Source: Pseudomonadota bacterium
Lineage (GTDB): Bacteria > Pseudomonadota > Alphaproteobacteria > Kiloniellales > J153
Assembly (NCBI GenBank): GCA_022572105.1
Contig: JACZWN010000017.1
Coordinates: 1 to 26,294, forward strand
Length of the DNA stretch: 26,294 bases
Direction: 5' to 3'
How positions within the stretch are numbered: the stretch's first letter is position 1; every line of letters starts with the position of its first letter. The notes beneath the pieces are model-generated. The model was not told where the DNA came from, did not search any database, and saw nothing but the letters and a program-made list of their open reading frames with translations. The position numbers and the translations under genes are program-made. Positions 9,004-17,430 of this stretch are shown in pieces.

Positions 9004-11550
9004 CTAGAGCTCGCGGGCCACCTCCTCGATCTCGTAGCACTCGACCCGGTCACCGGTCTGAATGTCGCCGTAGTTCTCGAAGGCCACGCCGCACTCGTAG
9101 CCTTCCTTGACCTCCTTGACCTCTTCCTTGAAGCGGCGCAGCGTTTTCAGCGCGCCGTCGTGGATCACCACGTCGTCGCGCAGCAGACGCACCTTCGCCC
9201 CGCGCCGGACCACGCCCTCGGTGATCATGCAGCCCGCCACCTTGCCGACCTTGGTGACGTTGAAGACCTCGCGGATCTCCGCGTACCCGAGGAAGCGCTC
9301 TCGCCTGGACGGCGCCAGCATGCCCGAGAGCGTCGCCCTGATGTCGTCGACCACGTTGTAAATGATCGAGTAGTAGTGGATGTCCACGCTGTCGCGCTTG
9401 GACATTTCGCGCGCCTGCGGGTTGGCGCGCACGTTGAAGCCGATGATCGCGGCGCCCGTGGCGCGCGCCAGGGTCACGTCGGACTCGTTGATGCCACCCA
9501 CACCGGAGTGCAGGATCTGGACCTTGACCTCCTCGTTACCCAGCTTCTCCAGGCTGGTGCCGATGGCCTCGAGCGAACCGTGCACGTCCGTCTTGATGAC
9601 GACCGGCAGCTCCTTGGTTGCGCCTTCCCGGATACGGCTGAGCATTTGCTCCAGCGTGCTGCGGCTGGAGGAGGCGATCTCCAATTCGCGCTTCCTCTGG
9701 CTTCGGAAGTCGGCGACCTCACGGGCCTGGCCGTCGCTTTCCACGACCACCAGGTCGTCGCCGGCGAGCGGCATGCCGTTTAGGCCCCACACCTCGACGG
9801 GCAGCGAGGGTCCGGCCTCCTCGACCGTCTCGCCGCGTTCGTTGACCAGCGCCCGCACCCGGCCCCACTCGCTGCCGGCGACGAAAATATCGCCGACGCG
9901 GAGCGTGCCGCGCTTAATCAACACGGTGGCCACGGGGCCCCGGCCGCGCTCGATCTTGGCCTCGATGACGGCGCCCTCGGCGTTGCGGTCGGGATTGGCC
10001 GCGAGCTCGAGCAGCTCGGCCTGCAGCAGAATGGCCTCCACCAGCTTGTCCAGGTTGGTGCGCTCCTTGGCCGAGACCTCGATCGCGAGAATCTCGCCGC
10101 CCATCTCCTCGACGACCAGCTCGTGCTGCAGAAGCTCGTTCTTGACCCGGCCCGCATCGGCATCCGGACGATCCATCTTGTTGATCGCGACGATGATCGG
10201 GACCTGGGCGGCCTTGGCGTGATTGATGGCCTCGACGGTCTGTTCCATGATGCCGTCGTCGGCGGCCACCACCAGGACCACGATGTCGGTCACGTTGGCC
10301 CCGCGCGCGCGCATTTCGGTGAACGCCGCATGGCCCGGCGTATCGATGAAGGTGATCTTGTCGCCGGAGTCCAGCGCGACCTGATAGGCGCCGATGTGCT
10401 GGGTGATGCCACCGGCCTCGTGGCTAGCGACGTCGGTCGCGCGCAAGGCGTCCAGAAGCGAGGTCTTGCCGTGGTCGACGTGGCCCATCACCGTGACCAC
10501 CGGCGGGCGCGGCTGGAGCGAGGCGCCCTCGTCGGGCCCGCTGCCGATGCCAAGCTCGACGTCGGCGGCGGAAACCCGCTTGGATTTGTGACCGAACGCC
10601 TCGACCACCAATTCGGCGGTGTCGGCGTCGATGGTCTGGTTGATGGTCGCCATGGCCTCCATCTTCATGAGCGTCTTGACCACCTCCGCGCCCCGCTCGG
10701 CCATGCGGTTCGCGAGCTCCTGGACCGTGATGGTCTCGGGGATGGTCACGTCGCGGATGACGCGTTGGGGCGGCTGATGGGCCTGCTTGGCCGGCAAGCT
10801 GCGCAGTTTTTCGCGCTGGCGCCGGACCGAGGCGAGCGAGCGTTGCCGCCCATCGCCGCCTTCCAGCGCCTGGCTGATGGTCAATTTGCCTCGGCGGCGG
10901 CGCTGTTCGCCGCCGCGGCGCGTCGTCGCCGGCTTCGGCGGCACGGCACCCTTGCGCTTGATCCGGCCGGCCAAATCCGCCACGCCGTCTTCGTCCTTCC
11001 GACGCCGACGCTGGTCCTCCGTATCCGGTGGCGACGCGGGTATCGCGGCCGCCGCCTCGACCGCGGTCGGTTGGCCCGGGGTGGCGTCGGCTTGTTCCGT
11101 GGCACCTGGCCCGGCTTCGGCCGTGGATTGGCGCTGGGCCTCCTGGGCGACGAGCTCGCGCGCGGCGTCTTTCTCGGCCTTGGCGATGGCCTCGGCGGCG
11201 CGGCGTTCTTCCTCTTCCTGCCGGGAGAGCTCGAGTGCCTGGACCCGCGTGGCGCGCTCGCCCTCGGTCAGGCTCCTGATTTCCTTTCCGAGTTCCTGGG
11301 ACGGGTCGCGCCGCACTTCGCTCAGCGCCTCCTCGGCGGCCAGGCGCGCCTCGGTGACTTCGGTCATACGTCCGCTGGCGCCCGGCGCGAAAGTGCGCGC
11401 GCGCTTGACTTCCACCGTCACCGCCTTGGACCGGCCGTGGCTGAAGCTCTGGCGGACCTGACCGGTCTCGACCGTCTTCTTCAGCATGAGCTTACCCGGC
11501 CGATTCAGGCTGAGCGGCTTTTTCTTCTCCTGCTCTTCGCTCGTCGTCAT
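9004..11550 (-). CDS. infB: Translation initiation factor IF-2
   Basis: GTPase that places fMet-tRNA on the 30S subunit and promotes subunit joining. The 848-residue protein starts with the alphaproteobacterial IF-2 opening KKPLSLNRPGKLMLKKTVETGQVRQSFSHGRSKAV. A long charged helical region (Glu/Ala/Arg, about 60-200) and an IF2_N module (ETITVQELANRMAERGAEVVKTLMKM) follow. The G domain has GHVDHGKT at 356-363, DTPGHAAF and NKMDRPDA. Domains II to IV run to the C-terminus, including the fMet-binding C2 domain with the segment GYECGVAFENYGDIQTGD. The ATG overlaps the ylxR stop as ATGA, and GAGGTAAG precedes it. Confidence 0.98.
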   Translation of the reverse strand: MTTSEEQEKKKPLSLNRPGKLMLKKTVETGQVRQSFSHGRSKAVTVEVKRARTFAPGASGRMTEVTEARLAAEEALSEVRRDPSQELGKEIRSLTEGERATRVQALELSRQEEEERRAAEAIAKAEKDAARELVAQEAQRQSTAEAGPGATEQADATPGQPTAVEAAAAIPASPPDTEDQRRRRKDEDGVADLAGRIKRKGAVPPKPATTRRGGEQRRRRGKLTISQALEGGDGRQRSLASVRRQREKLRSLPAKQAHQPPQRVIRDVTIPETITVQELANRMAERGAEVVKTLMKMEAMATINQTIDADTAELVVEAFGHKSKRVSAADVELGIGSGPDEGASLQPRPPVVTVMGHVDHGKTSLLDALRATDVASHEAGGITQHIGAYQVALDSGDKITFIDTPGHAAFTEMRARGANVTDIVVLVVAADDGIMEQTVEAINHAKAAQVPIIVAINKMDRPDADAGRVKNELLQHELVVEEMGGEILAIEVSAKERTNLDKLVEAILLQAELLELAANPDRNAEGAVIEAKIERGRGPVATVLIKRGTLRVGDIFVAGSEWGRVRALVNERGETVEEAGPSLPVEVWGLNGMPLAGDDLVVVESDGQAREVADFRSQRKRELEIASSSRSTLEQMLSRIREGATKELPVVIKTDVHGSLEAIGTSLEKLGNEEVKVQILHSGVGGINESDVTLARATGAAIIGFNVRANPQAREMSKRDSVDIHYYSIIYNVVDDIRATLSGMLAPSRRERFLGYAEIREVFNVTKVGKVAGCMITEGVVRRGAKVRLLRDDVVIHDGALKTLRRFKEEVKEVKEGYECGVAFENYGDIQTGDRVECYEIEEVAREL

Positions 11551-12242
11551 CTTACCTCGGGGCTTCGCCTTCCCGGTGCCTGGCCGTCGTCTTCCTGCCG
11601 CGGTTGGCCGCGCAAGCTCTCAAGGCGCACGATTTCCTTCGCCAGCCGCGCCGCCACGCCGCCCGGCGCGACCGCGACGTGGACCCGCGCGTCGTGTCCC
11701 ATCGCCCGGCCCAGCTCCTCGGCCGTAAATAGCTCCACGACCGCTGCGTCCAATCCTCGCGCCCGGGCCAAAGCGCGCAGCTTGCGCCGGCCTTCCTCGG
11801 CCGCGTCCACCGCCGCCAATAGCATCGCCGCGCGCCCGGCGACAAGCGAGGCGGCGACCCGCTCGTATCCGGACACCGCCTCGCCGGAGCGCTTGGCGAG
11901 TCCGACCAGGTCGAGGCACCGGCGCGTCAGCATGCGCTCGACGCTGTCGACCAGATCGTCCGGCACCCGCAACGAAGCCTTCGCCGCCCTGGCGAAGAGG
12001 TTGCGCGCGCAGGCCCTGGCCATGACATCGCGCCGGGGCGACACCCACAAACCGCGGCCCGGCAGGCGCTCGGCCAGGTCGGGCACGACCGTCCCGTCCG
12101 GCGCGGCGACGAAGCGGATCAACTCCTCCTTCGGGCGCATCTCGCCGCTCGCGATGCAGCGGCGCACGGTGCGCGCGCGGCGCGCCGGGCGCGCGTCGGA
12201 GCGCGTCGAGGTGCTGGGCATCGGCTGCGCTGAAACCGCCAT
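11547..12242 (-). CDS. ylxR: YlxR-family RNA-binding protein (DUF448 plus L7Ae-like domain)
   Basis: The N-terminal DUF448/YlxR domain is recognisable by RRCIASGEMRPKEELIRFV and the GRGLWV motif. The second half (about 110-200, LDLVGLAKRSGEAVSGYERVAASLVAGRAAMLLAAVDAAEEGRRKL) resembles the L7Ae/L30e ribosomal RNA-binding fold often fused to YlxR in alphaproteobacteria. The total of 231 residues fits the two-domain form. It lies 9 nt after nusA and overlaps infB by 4 nt (ATGA), the conserved position between these genes. Its exact role is not settled; YlxR of other bacteria binds RNA and has been linked to RNase P and nucleoid functions. Confidence 0.92.
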   Translation of the reverse strand: MAVSAQPMPSTSTRSDARPARRARTVRRCIASGEMRPKEELIRFVAAPDGTVVPDLAERLPGRGLWVSPRRDVMARACARNLFARAAKASLRVPDDLVDSVERMLTRRCLDLVGLAKRSGEAVSGYERVAASLVAGRAAMLLAAVDAAEEGRRKLRALARARGLDAAVVELFTAEELGRAMGHDARVHVAVAPGGVAARLAKEIVRLESLRGQPRQEDDGQAPGRRSPEVR

Positions 12243-12251
12243 GGCGCTCGA

Positions 12252-13922
12252 TTAAGCCTCCTCGGCCTCGTCCGTTTGGACGGCGGCCTCGTCCGTTTGG
12301 GCGGCGGCCTCGTCCGTTTGAACGGCGGCCTCGTCCGTTTGGACGGCGCTTTCGGGCTCCGGCTCCGATCCCGGTGCCGGCCCCTCACCCTCGGGCGTCT
12401 CGGGCGTCTCGGGCGTCTCCTCGTCGTCGAACCAATGGGCGCGCGCCGCCATGATAATGGCGTCCACCTCTTCGTGGCCCGGCGCCAGTTCGCCCAAAAG
12501 CTCGATCAGTTCGTCGCTCGCGAGATCGCCGAGGTCGTCGAGCGTTTTGATCTGGTTCTCGCCGAGGGCCACCAGTATGGTCGGCGTGAGTCCCGCGATC
12601 TCAGTCAATTCGTCGCTGACGCCGAGCTCGCGGCGGCGCTCGTCGTTCTGCCGGTCCAGTTCCTCGAGGTAGCTCCGGGCGCGCGCGCGCAGCTCCTCGG
12701 CAACATCTTCGTCGAAGCCCTCGATCTGGGTCACTTCCTCGACCGGCACGAAGGCGACCTGCTCGAGTGAGGTAAATCCCTCGGCCACCAACAGATGCGC
12801 GATCACGTCGTCGACGTCGAGGGCTTCGATAAACAACTGCGAGCGCGTACGCGTCTCTTCCTGCCGGCGGCGCGATTCCTCCTCCTCGGTCATGATGTCG
12901 ATATCCCAGCCGGTCAGCATGGAGGCCAGACGCACGTTCTGACCGCGCCGCCCGATGGCGAGCGAAAGCTGCTCGTCGGGCACCACTACCTCGATCCGGT
13001 TCTGCTCCTCGTCGAGGACCACCTTGGTGACCTCGGCCGGCGCTAGCGCGTTGACGACGAAGGTGGCGGTATCCGGCGACCAGGGGATGATGTCGATCTT
13101 CTCGCCCTGCAGTTCGCTGACCACCGCCTGAACGCGGCTGCCGCGCATGCCGACGCAGGCGCCGACCGGATCGATCGAGGAATCGTGGGAGATCACGGCG
13201 ATCTTGGCACGGCTGCCGGGATCGCGCGCCACCGACTTGATCTCGATGATCGAGTCGTAGATTTCCGGCACTTCCTGAGCGAACAGCTTGGCCATGAACT
13301 GCGGATGGCTGCGCGAAACGAAGATCTGCGGGCCGCGCGGCTCTTCGCGCACGTCATAGATGTAGCCGCGTACGCGGTCGCCGGTGCGGAACGATTCCCG
13401 CGGCAGGGATTCGTCGCGCCGCATCATCGCCTCGGCCCGGCTCAGGTCGATGGTGACGTTGCCGAACTCGTTGCGCTTGACGATGCCGTTGACGACCTCG
13501 CCGGCGCGGTCCTTGTACTCCCGATACTGGCGCTGACGCTCGGCCTCGCGGACTTTCTGAACGATGACCTGCTTGGCGGTCTGCGCCGCGATGCGCCCCA
13601 GATCGATGGGCGGCAGATCCTCGACGACGAACTCGCCCGCCTTGATGCCCGGTTGGCGCGCCTGCCCCTCGCTCACGGTCATCTGGGTCACCTCGTTCTC
13701 GATCTCGTCGGTGACCTCGCGGAAACGCCGCAAGCGAACCTCGCCGGTCTTGCGATCGATCTCGGCCCGGATGTCGTGCTCGTGGCCATATTTGGCGCGG
13801 CCCGCCTTCGAAATGGCCTGCTCCATCGCGTCGAGCACCTCTTCCCGCTCGATGCTCTTCTCCCGAGCCACCGCATCGGCGACCTGTAGCAGCTCGGTTC
13901 TGGAAAGCGCGGTCGTGTCCAT
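12252..13922 (-). CDS. nusA: Transcription termination/antitermination factor NusA
   Basis: RNA polymerase-associated factor controlling pausing, termination and rRNA antitermination. The 556 residues contain an N-terminal polymerase-binding domain (about 1-130), an S1 domain (about 135-200, RVRGYIYDVREEPRGPQI), and KH1 and KH2 domains including GACVGMRGSRVQAVV and LSLAIGRRGQNVRLAS. Two C-terminal helix-hairpin-helix acidic repeats follow, DVIAHLLVAEGFTSLEQVAFV and LVALGENQIKTLDDLGDLA. The protein ends in an unusual acidic tail made of ETP and AAVQTDE repeats. ATG 13922 lies 3 nt after the rimP stop. NusA often represses its own operon; the attenuator ahead of rimP offers a place for that (inference). 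Confidence 0.97.
   Translation of the reverse strand: MDTTALSRTELLQVADAVAREKSIEREEVLDAMEQAISKAGRAKYGHEHDIRAEIDRKTGEVRLRRFREVTDEIENEVTQMTVSEGQARQPGIKAGEFVVEDLPPIDLGRIAAQTAKQVIVQKVREAERQRQYREYKDRAGEVVNGIVKRNEFGNVTIDLSRAEAMMRRDESLPRESFRTGDRVRGYIYDVREEPRGPQIFVSRSHPQFMAKLFAQEVPEIYDSIIEIKSVARDPGSRAKIAVISHDSSIDPVGACVGMRGSRVQAVVSELQGEKIDIIPWSPDTATFVVNALAPAEVTKVVLDEEQNRIEVVVPDEQLSLAIGRRGQNVRLASMLTGWDIDIMTEEEESRRRQEETRTRSQLFIEALDVDDVIAHLLVAEGFTSLEQVAFVPVEEVTQIEGFDEDVAEELRARARSYLEELDRQNDERRRELGVSDELTEIAGLTPTILVALGENQIKTLDDLGDLASDELIELLGELAPGHEEVDAIIMAARAHWFDDEETPETPETPEGEGPAPGSEPEPESAVQTDEAAVQTDEAAAQTDEAAVQTDEAEEA
12265..12348 (-). repeat. 21-bp x 4 tandem repeat in the 3' end of nusA
   Basis: Four copies of a 21-bp unit, each starting GCCTCGTCCGTTTG on the plus strand. 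In the nusA frame each unit encodes a heptad close to AVQTDEA, one copy reading AQTDEA. The copies differ by only one to three bases, so the expansion looks recent. The repeat is in frame and lies entirely within the disordered C-terminal tail. Confidence 0.92.
12392..12418 (-). repeat. 9-bp x 3 tandem repeat in nusA (ETP repeats)
   Basis: Three identical copies of CGGGCGTCT on the plus strand encode the repeated Glu-Thr-Pro of NusA. The tract lies about 45 bp from the 21-bp repeat and belongs to the same acidic tail. Confidence 0.85.
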
Positions 13923-13925
13923 CGC

Positions 13926-14510
13926 TCACTCGGTTCCTTCGTTGGTCGCCGGGCGCGGGCTATTCGCGGCGAGCAACTTATCGGTCAAAACCAGCTTGGC
14001 CTTCTCGATCGCCGCGAACGGCAGCGCGACCTCGCCGGTTTTCGTCTGCAAGCGCACCGTCTCCCCGTCCAGGCCCAGGAGACAGCCCTTCCAGCGCCGT
14101 TGCCCATCGAGCGGCAGGGCCGTCTCGAGCTTCGCCTCGAAACCCGCGAAACGCTCGAAGTCGGCGAGGCGCGTCAGCGGCCGGTCGATGCCGGGCGAGC
14201 TCACCTCCAACTCGTAGGGTCCCGAGATCGGATCCTCCACGTCGAGGATCGCCGATGCCGCGCGGCTGACCGCCACGCAGTCGTCGACGACCATGCCGGC
14301 GCCGTCCTTGCGCTCGGCCATGATCTGCAGGCGCGGGCGCCGGCGTCCCGAGAGGACCACCCGGACGATGTCGTAGCCCATCGCCTCGATCGCCGGTGCG
14401 ATCGAGCGCTCCACGTCCGCCGCCCTGCCCTCGCTGGTTTTGGCGAGGACCGGCGCGGCCTTCTCGCAGGCCTCGGCCAACTGCCTAACTTTCGTTTCGC
14501 GATCATCCAT
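13926..14510 (-). CDS. rimP: Ribosome maturation factor RimP
   Basis: Assembly factor needed for 30S maturation. The 194-residue protein has the RimP N-terminal domain (IAPAIEAMGYDIVRVVLSGRRRPRLQIMAER, VDDCVAVSRAASAILDVEDPISGPYELEVSSPGIDRPLTRLADFERF) and a C-terminal SH3-like domain (KGCLLGLDGETVRLQTKTGEVALPFAAIEKAKLV). It has about 30 extra residues before the usual start. The reading frame stays open upstream, but the ATG at 14510 is the last sensible start and sits directly after a run of seven T. No SD precedes it, because the preceding bases are a terminator hairpin. It is first in the run rimP-nusA-ylxR-infB, with a 3-nt gap to nusA. Confidence 0.94.
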   Translation of the reverse strand: MDDRETKVRQLAEACEKAAPVLAKTSEGRAADVERSIAPAIEAMGYDIVRVVLSGRRRPRLQIMAERKDGAGMVVDDCVAVSRAASAILDVEDPISGPYELEVSSPGIDRPLTRLADFERFAGFEAKLETALPLDGQRRWKGCLLGLDGETVRLQTKTGEVALPFAAIEKAKLVLTDKLLAANSPRPATNEGTE

Positions 14511-14536
14511 AAAAAAAGCGGGCCAAAGGCCCACCC
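14511..14536 (-). terminator. Rho-independent terminator immediately upstream of the rimP start codon
   Basis: On the transcribed strand the order is GTGGGCC, loop TTT, GGCCCGC, then seven T, then the rimP ATG. The stem has seven pairs including one G-U and can extend by two G-U pairs. Because it abuts the start codon, it should act as a premature terminator (attenuator) for the rimP-nusA operon or end transcription arriving from trmB. Confidence 0.75.
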
Positions 14537-14591
14537 TGACGGCGACCCGACACGATCCATGGATCGGTGACCGTGTCGACCTAAGGTGGGC
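14529..14591 (-). promoter_or_regulatory. Candidate antiterminator arm of the rimP leader attenuator
   Basis: The bases at 14585-14591 read GCCCACC on the transcribed strand. They are a perfect complement of GGTGGGC at 14529-14535, which is the left arm of the terminator. The two pairings exclude each other. Between them is another hairpin: arms 14548-14554 and 14572-14578 (CGACACG/CGTGTCG) enclosing the palindrome GATCCATGGATC. This is the layout of a classical switch, but only the complementarity is seen, not function. Confidence 0.5.
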
Positions 14592-14649
14592 GCAATCTAG
14601 CGCCGGACCGGCGCGCCCCGCAAGGCTTTTCTCCAAGCCAAAAACGCGC

Positions 14650-15423
14650 TCAACGGCGCCGCCGGCGCCGCCGAAACCGCAGATAGATGGGCCGTCGGCC
14701 CTGGTCGAGCGCCTTGATCTCGTAGCGCGTCGGGGGCCAGTCCGCAGGCCGCTCGCGCCAGTCCCGAGGGCCCCGGGCGAGCCATTCGAACGCCGGGTGC
14801 CGGATCAAACGCTCCAGCATCCAACTCAGGTAATCCATATCGTCGGTGGCCAGGCGCAATTCAACCCCGTCTTTCATGACCTCGGCGAGGCGATCGAGGG
14901 TATCGTCCCGGATCAGCCTGCGCTTGTGATGGCGCGCCTTGGGCCAGGGATCGGGAAACAGGATGAAGACACGGTCCAGCGAGCCTTGCGGCAGCGCGTC
15001 CAAGAGATCGCGTCCGTCGCCGTGATGGATTCTGACGTTGGCGAGTCCGCGTTCGCGCACCTCGCGCAAAAGTCCCGCGACCCCATTGACGAAGCATTCC
15101 GCGCCCAAGAAGCCGGCCCCGGGGTGCCGCTCGGCCTGCCAGGCCAGGTGTTCGCCGGCGCCGAAGCCGATCTCGAGCCAGATCCCCTCGGGCCGGGGCG
15201 CCGCTACCGGACACCCCTGGGGCGGCGAATCGAAGAGTGCCGCCGGATCGAGCGTGCCGCCGGCCTCCGGCAGGATGACCGCAAACCGTGGTAAAAGCTC
15301 TTCCAGCAATGCCTTGAGGCCGGGCCGCAGGCGCCGCCCGCGCCGCCGGCCGTAAAACGCGCGCCGCGGCGCGCCCGGAGGGGGTCGGGGTTCGCCGTGT
15401 CGGGGACTGCCGTGCCGAGCCAT
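14650..15423 (-). CDS. trmB: tRNA (guanine-N7-)-methyltransferase TrmB
   Basis: SAM-dependent enzyme that makes m7G46 in tRNA. The methyltransferase fold shows IWLEIGFGAGEHLAWQAERHP (SAM loop), GAECFVNGVAGLLREV, and the TrmB signature VFILFPDPWPKARHHKRRLI, then ELRLATDDMDYLSWMLE near the end. The N- and C-termini are unusually Arg-rich: GRRRGRRLRPG near the start, and a terminal run of basic residues. ATG 15423 is chosen because GAGGG lies 9 nt upstream; a GTG at 15447 would add eight residues. The gene follows metK by 27 nt and probably shares its transcript. A 139-nt spacer holding the rimP attenuator follows. Confidence 0.94.
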   Translation of the reverse strand: MARHGSPRHGEPRPPPGAPRRAFYGRRRGRRLRPGLKALLEELLPRFAVILPEAGGTLDPAALFDSPPQGCPVAAPRPEGIWLEIGFGAGEHLAWQAERHPGAGFLGAECFVNGVAGLLREVRERGLANVRIHHGDGRDLLDALPQGSLDRVFILFPDPWPKARHHKRRLIRDDTLDRLAEVMKDGVELRLATDDMDYLSWMLERLIRHPAFEWLARGPRDWRERPADWPPTRYEIKALDQGRRPIYLRFRRRRRRR

Positions 15424-15450
15424 GGGTGCCGACCCTCGGCGTTGCACCGC

Positions 15451-16623
<1,173 letters not shown>

Positions 16624-16728
16624 TTCTGGTTAAGTCCCCGAAGGATGCGTTCCGCGATGTCGCGGCGGCCGCTCCCTCACCCGGCGCCCCGGCCGCGCCG
16701 GTGGCCAAGGAATCAAGTAAAGGAGAAA

Positions 16729-16750
16729 CGCGGCCCGAAACCCGGCCGCG
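16729..16750 (-). promoter_or_regulatory. Hairpin at the start of the metK leader
   Basis: CGCGGCC and GGCCGCG form a perfect 7-bp stem with an 8-nt loop, followed on the transcribed strand by TTTCTCCTTTACTTG. It would lie at or near the transcription start predicted from the promoter. The tail is T-rich but interrupted, so it may be a weak terminator or a 5' stabilising stem. A second GC-rich stem with one bulged G follows at about 16678-16703. Confidence 0.45.
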
Positions 16751-16756
16751 CTTCAT

Positions 16757-16784
16757 GTTGTAGCCGGTGCAAAAAGACCGTCAA
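16757..16784 (-). promoter_or_regulatory. Putative sigma-70-type promoter of metK
   Basis: On the minus strand TTGACG (16784-16779) is followed after 16 bp by TACAAC (16762-16757). The -35 matches five of six consensus positions and the -10 four of six. It lies in the spacer between the XRE regulator and metK, about 130 bp upstream of the metK start. It is one of the clearest promoters in the window. Confidence 0.55.
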
Positions 16785-16785
16785 G

Positions 16786-16813
16786 GGAATTGTGGCGCGG
16801 GAATTGTGGCGCG
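16786..16813 (-). repeat. Tandem 14-bp direct repeat just upstream of the metK -35
   Basis: Two identical, adjacent copies of GGAATTGTGGCGCG (plus strand), or CGCGCCACAATTCC twice on the metK strand. The second ends one base before the -35 hexamer TTGACG. The position suits an activator or repressor site, but a chance duplication is possible. Confidence 0.7.
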
Positions 16814-16872
16814 CACGCAGCCCCGCCGGGTGCGCACCCGCGCACCCCCGCAAGCGAATAAATCGCGAGCGC

Positions 16873-17328
16873 TTATTTGGCCTTGCCCGCCGCGGCCCCC
16901 AGGGCCTTGGTCATCTCGAACAGGCGCTTGCGAATATGCGGATCCCTGATCTTGTAGTATGCGCGCACGAGCTCCAGCGTCTCCCGCTTGGCCATGGGAT
17001 CGAGCTCGTAATTCGCCGCCTCTTCCGCCATGCCGCCGTCTTGGGCCGGCGAGCAGGCCGCAACCGCGGCCGGCATGTCGCCAAAAAAATACTCGATCGG
17101 CACGTCGAGCACCCGGGACAGATCGAAAAGCCGGCTCGACCCGATCCGGTTGGCACCGCGCTCGTATTTCTGCACCTGCTGAAAGGTCAGGCCAATGGCA
17201 TCACCCAGCTTCTCCTGGCTCAGACCCAGTAGCGTGCGGCGCAGCCGCACGCGTGCGCCAACGTGCACGTCGATCGGATTCGGCCTGCCCGTGCCGCGGC
17301 CGTATAGCAATTTACCTCCACGTGCCAT
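16873..17328 (-). CDS. XRE-family HTH regulator (PhrR/PraR-like)
   Basis: A 151-residue Cro/CI-type DNA-binding protein. The HTH spans about residues 22-78: VHVGARVRLRRTLLGLSQEKLGDAIGLTFQQVQKYERGANRIGSSRLFDLSRVL, followed by DVPIEYFFGDM. The C-terminal part (ETLELVRAYYKIRDPHIRKRLFEMTKAL) is a conserved helix pair found in alphaproteobacterial members such as rhizobial PhrR and PraR, which, as I recall, are also encoded near lnt and metK. ATG 17328 has GGAG 8 nt upstream; a TTG at 17346 is unlikely. A perfect palindrome lies 38-51 bp upstream and may be its own operator. The basic N-terminal stretch ARGGKLLYGRGTGRPNP is a little longer than in many relatives. Confidence 0.9.
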   Translation of the reverse strand: MARGGKLLYGRGTGRPNPIDVHVGARVRLRRTLLGLSQEKLGDAIGLTFQQVQKYERGANRIGSSRLFDLSRVLDVPIEYFFGDMPAAVAACSPAQDGGMAEEAANYELDPMAKRETLELVRAYYKIRDPHIRKRLFEMTKALGAAAGKAK

Positions 17329-17365
17329 AGTTGAATCTCCCCACAATACTTATTCTTTTACGGAA

Positions 17366-17379
17366 GTATGTTTACATAC
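17366..17379. promoter_or_regulatory. Perfect palindrome upstream of the XRE gene, candidate autoregulatory operator
   Basis: GTATGTTTACATAC has 6-bp arms and a TT centre. It lies in the AT-rich part of the short spacer (17329-17430) between lnt and the XRE gene. A palindrome of this size and place is typical of Cro/CI-family operators. Binding is inferred. Confidence 0.5.
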
Positions 17380-17430
17380 CCCCATATGCCGACAGCGCGA
17401 TCATGCTGCCCCCCCTAGATGGACGGTACC

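Noticed and set aside
10123..12255. A 710-codon plus-strand frame opposite infB and ylxR
   Set aside because: Antisense shadow of real genes, with no recognisable domain and extreme Arg/Ala/Gly composition.
16624..16815. A SAM riboswitch before metK
   Set aside because: I could not match the conserved cores of SAM-II, SAM-V or SAM/SAH in the leader. Only generic GC-rich hairpins are visible.
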